Below, one piece after another: positions 63,733 through 64,000 of a stretch of 64,000 bases of DNA; position 1 is the stretch's first letter; each line of letters starts with the position of its first letter. The stretch covers positions 167,908 to 231,907 of the forward strand of contig NZ_JACHHA010000001.1 of assembly GCF_014202495.1 (NCBI RefSeq), in the 5' to 3' direction. A program made the position numbers and the translations under genes. The stretch is from Cerasibacillus quisquiliarum (lineage in GTDB: Bacteria; Bacillota; Bacilli; Bacillales; Amphibacillaceae). Below the pieces are notes generated by a model, which searched no databases, was not told where the DNA came from, and worked only from the letters and a program-made list of their open reading frames with translations.

Positions 63733-64000
63733 TAACTGTAAACCCCTTTCGAAAATCCGCCTCTTTTGTTTTGAATAGTCAGACGAATGACGTTTTTATT
63801 ACTTATTAAATATAATACAAAAAAAATTATATTTCAAATGAAATTTTTGTTAGGAAAGTGTGTTCATTTTATGAGAACCTTGGCTTGGAATGAGTAATTA
63901 TCGATAGACCTTAGCGAGTTTTTATTTGTGAGGGGCTGGTCGTGATGAAAATGTTTTCTTTTTCTACTCCGCACGGCCTCAGTTAAAGATATCAATCGGT
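63733..64000. other. Upstream region of the POT transporter gene, to window end
   Basis: AT-rich region that should hold the promoter of the minus-strand transporter gene. No further gene or clear motif was seen before the window ends. Confidence 0.4.

Overview
The window looks like chromosomal DNA of a low-G+C Gram-positive bacterium of the order Bacillales. The reasons are AT-rich coding sequence, strong AGGAGG-type ribosome binding sites with frequent GTG and TTG starts, S-box (SAM-I) riboswitches, operators that match the Bacillus fatty-acid regulator FadR, a possible CcpA cre site, and lipoprotein and Hanks-kinase genes of Bacillus type. No rRNA, tRNA, CRISPR array, transposase or prophage was seen.

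Layout. 1-1482: a TIM-barrel isomerase cut by the window edge, then a HAD phosphatase. 1483-2580: a gene tail remnant and a 21-bp repeat array. 2591-11062: gamma-glutamyltranspeptidase, a complete peptide ABC importer (lipoprotein, two permeases, a fused double ATPase) and a class I amidotransferase of the gamma-glutamyl hydrolase type. Together these look like a gamma-glutamyl peptide uptake and breakdown locus. 11263-15276: a fumarylacetoacetate-hydrolase-family enzyme, a thioesterase and a rearranged stretch that holds a broken permease gene, an inverted membrane-protein fragment and a decayed copy of a neighbouring gene. 15794-19888: fatty-acid degradation genes (frameshifted acyl-CoA synthetase, FadH, enoyl-CoA hydratase) with three FadR-like operators. 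20170-21150: a mnaA remnant and pyroglutamyl peptidase. 21419-25627 (minus strand): a nucleoside-type operon organised like E. coli yegTUVW but with an NCS1 transporter.

25762-35559 holds assorted transporters and membrane proteins (MFS, PAP2, TRAP-like permease, acyltransferase 3, DUF3592) and several unrecognised genes. 35802-40370 is an ABC-2 export operon. 40615-51472 holds a coiled-coil protein and then a tight signalling cluster: a PP2C phosphatase, a membrane Ser/Thr kinase with a TPR ectodomain, a small membrane protein with nine DETxxL motifs, and a 2051-residue surface protein with about 17 Ig-like modules. I regard this cluster as the best candidate for an undescribed system. 51715-57755 is a hydantoin or lactam degradation operon (XRE-cupin regulator, HyuA, HyuB, cupin, N-carbamoylase). 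57906-63732 holds a CtaG-like protein, metY-metA on the minus strand behind two tandem SAM riboswitches, a DUF1269 protein and a POT peptide transporter.

Two themes recur. First, four GC-rich arrays of one 21-bp repeat family, all in the same orientation, sit between genes at about 2.1, 18.5, 29.0 and 42.4 kb; they create spurious open frames in every reading direction. Second, there is clear gene decay: three single-base frameshifts, two gene-end remnants, one duplicated and decayed gene, and one apparent inversion. All functional calls come from motif recognition by eye, with no database search.
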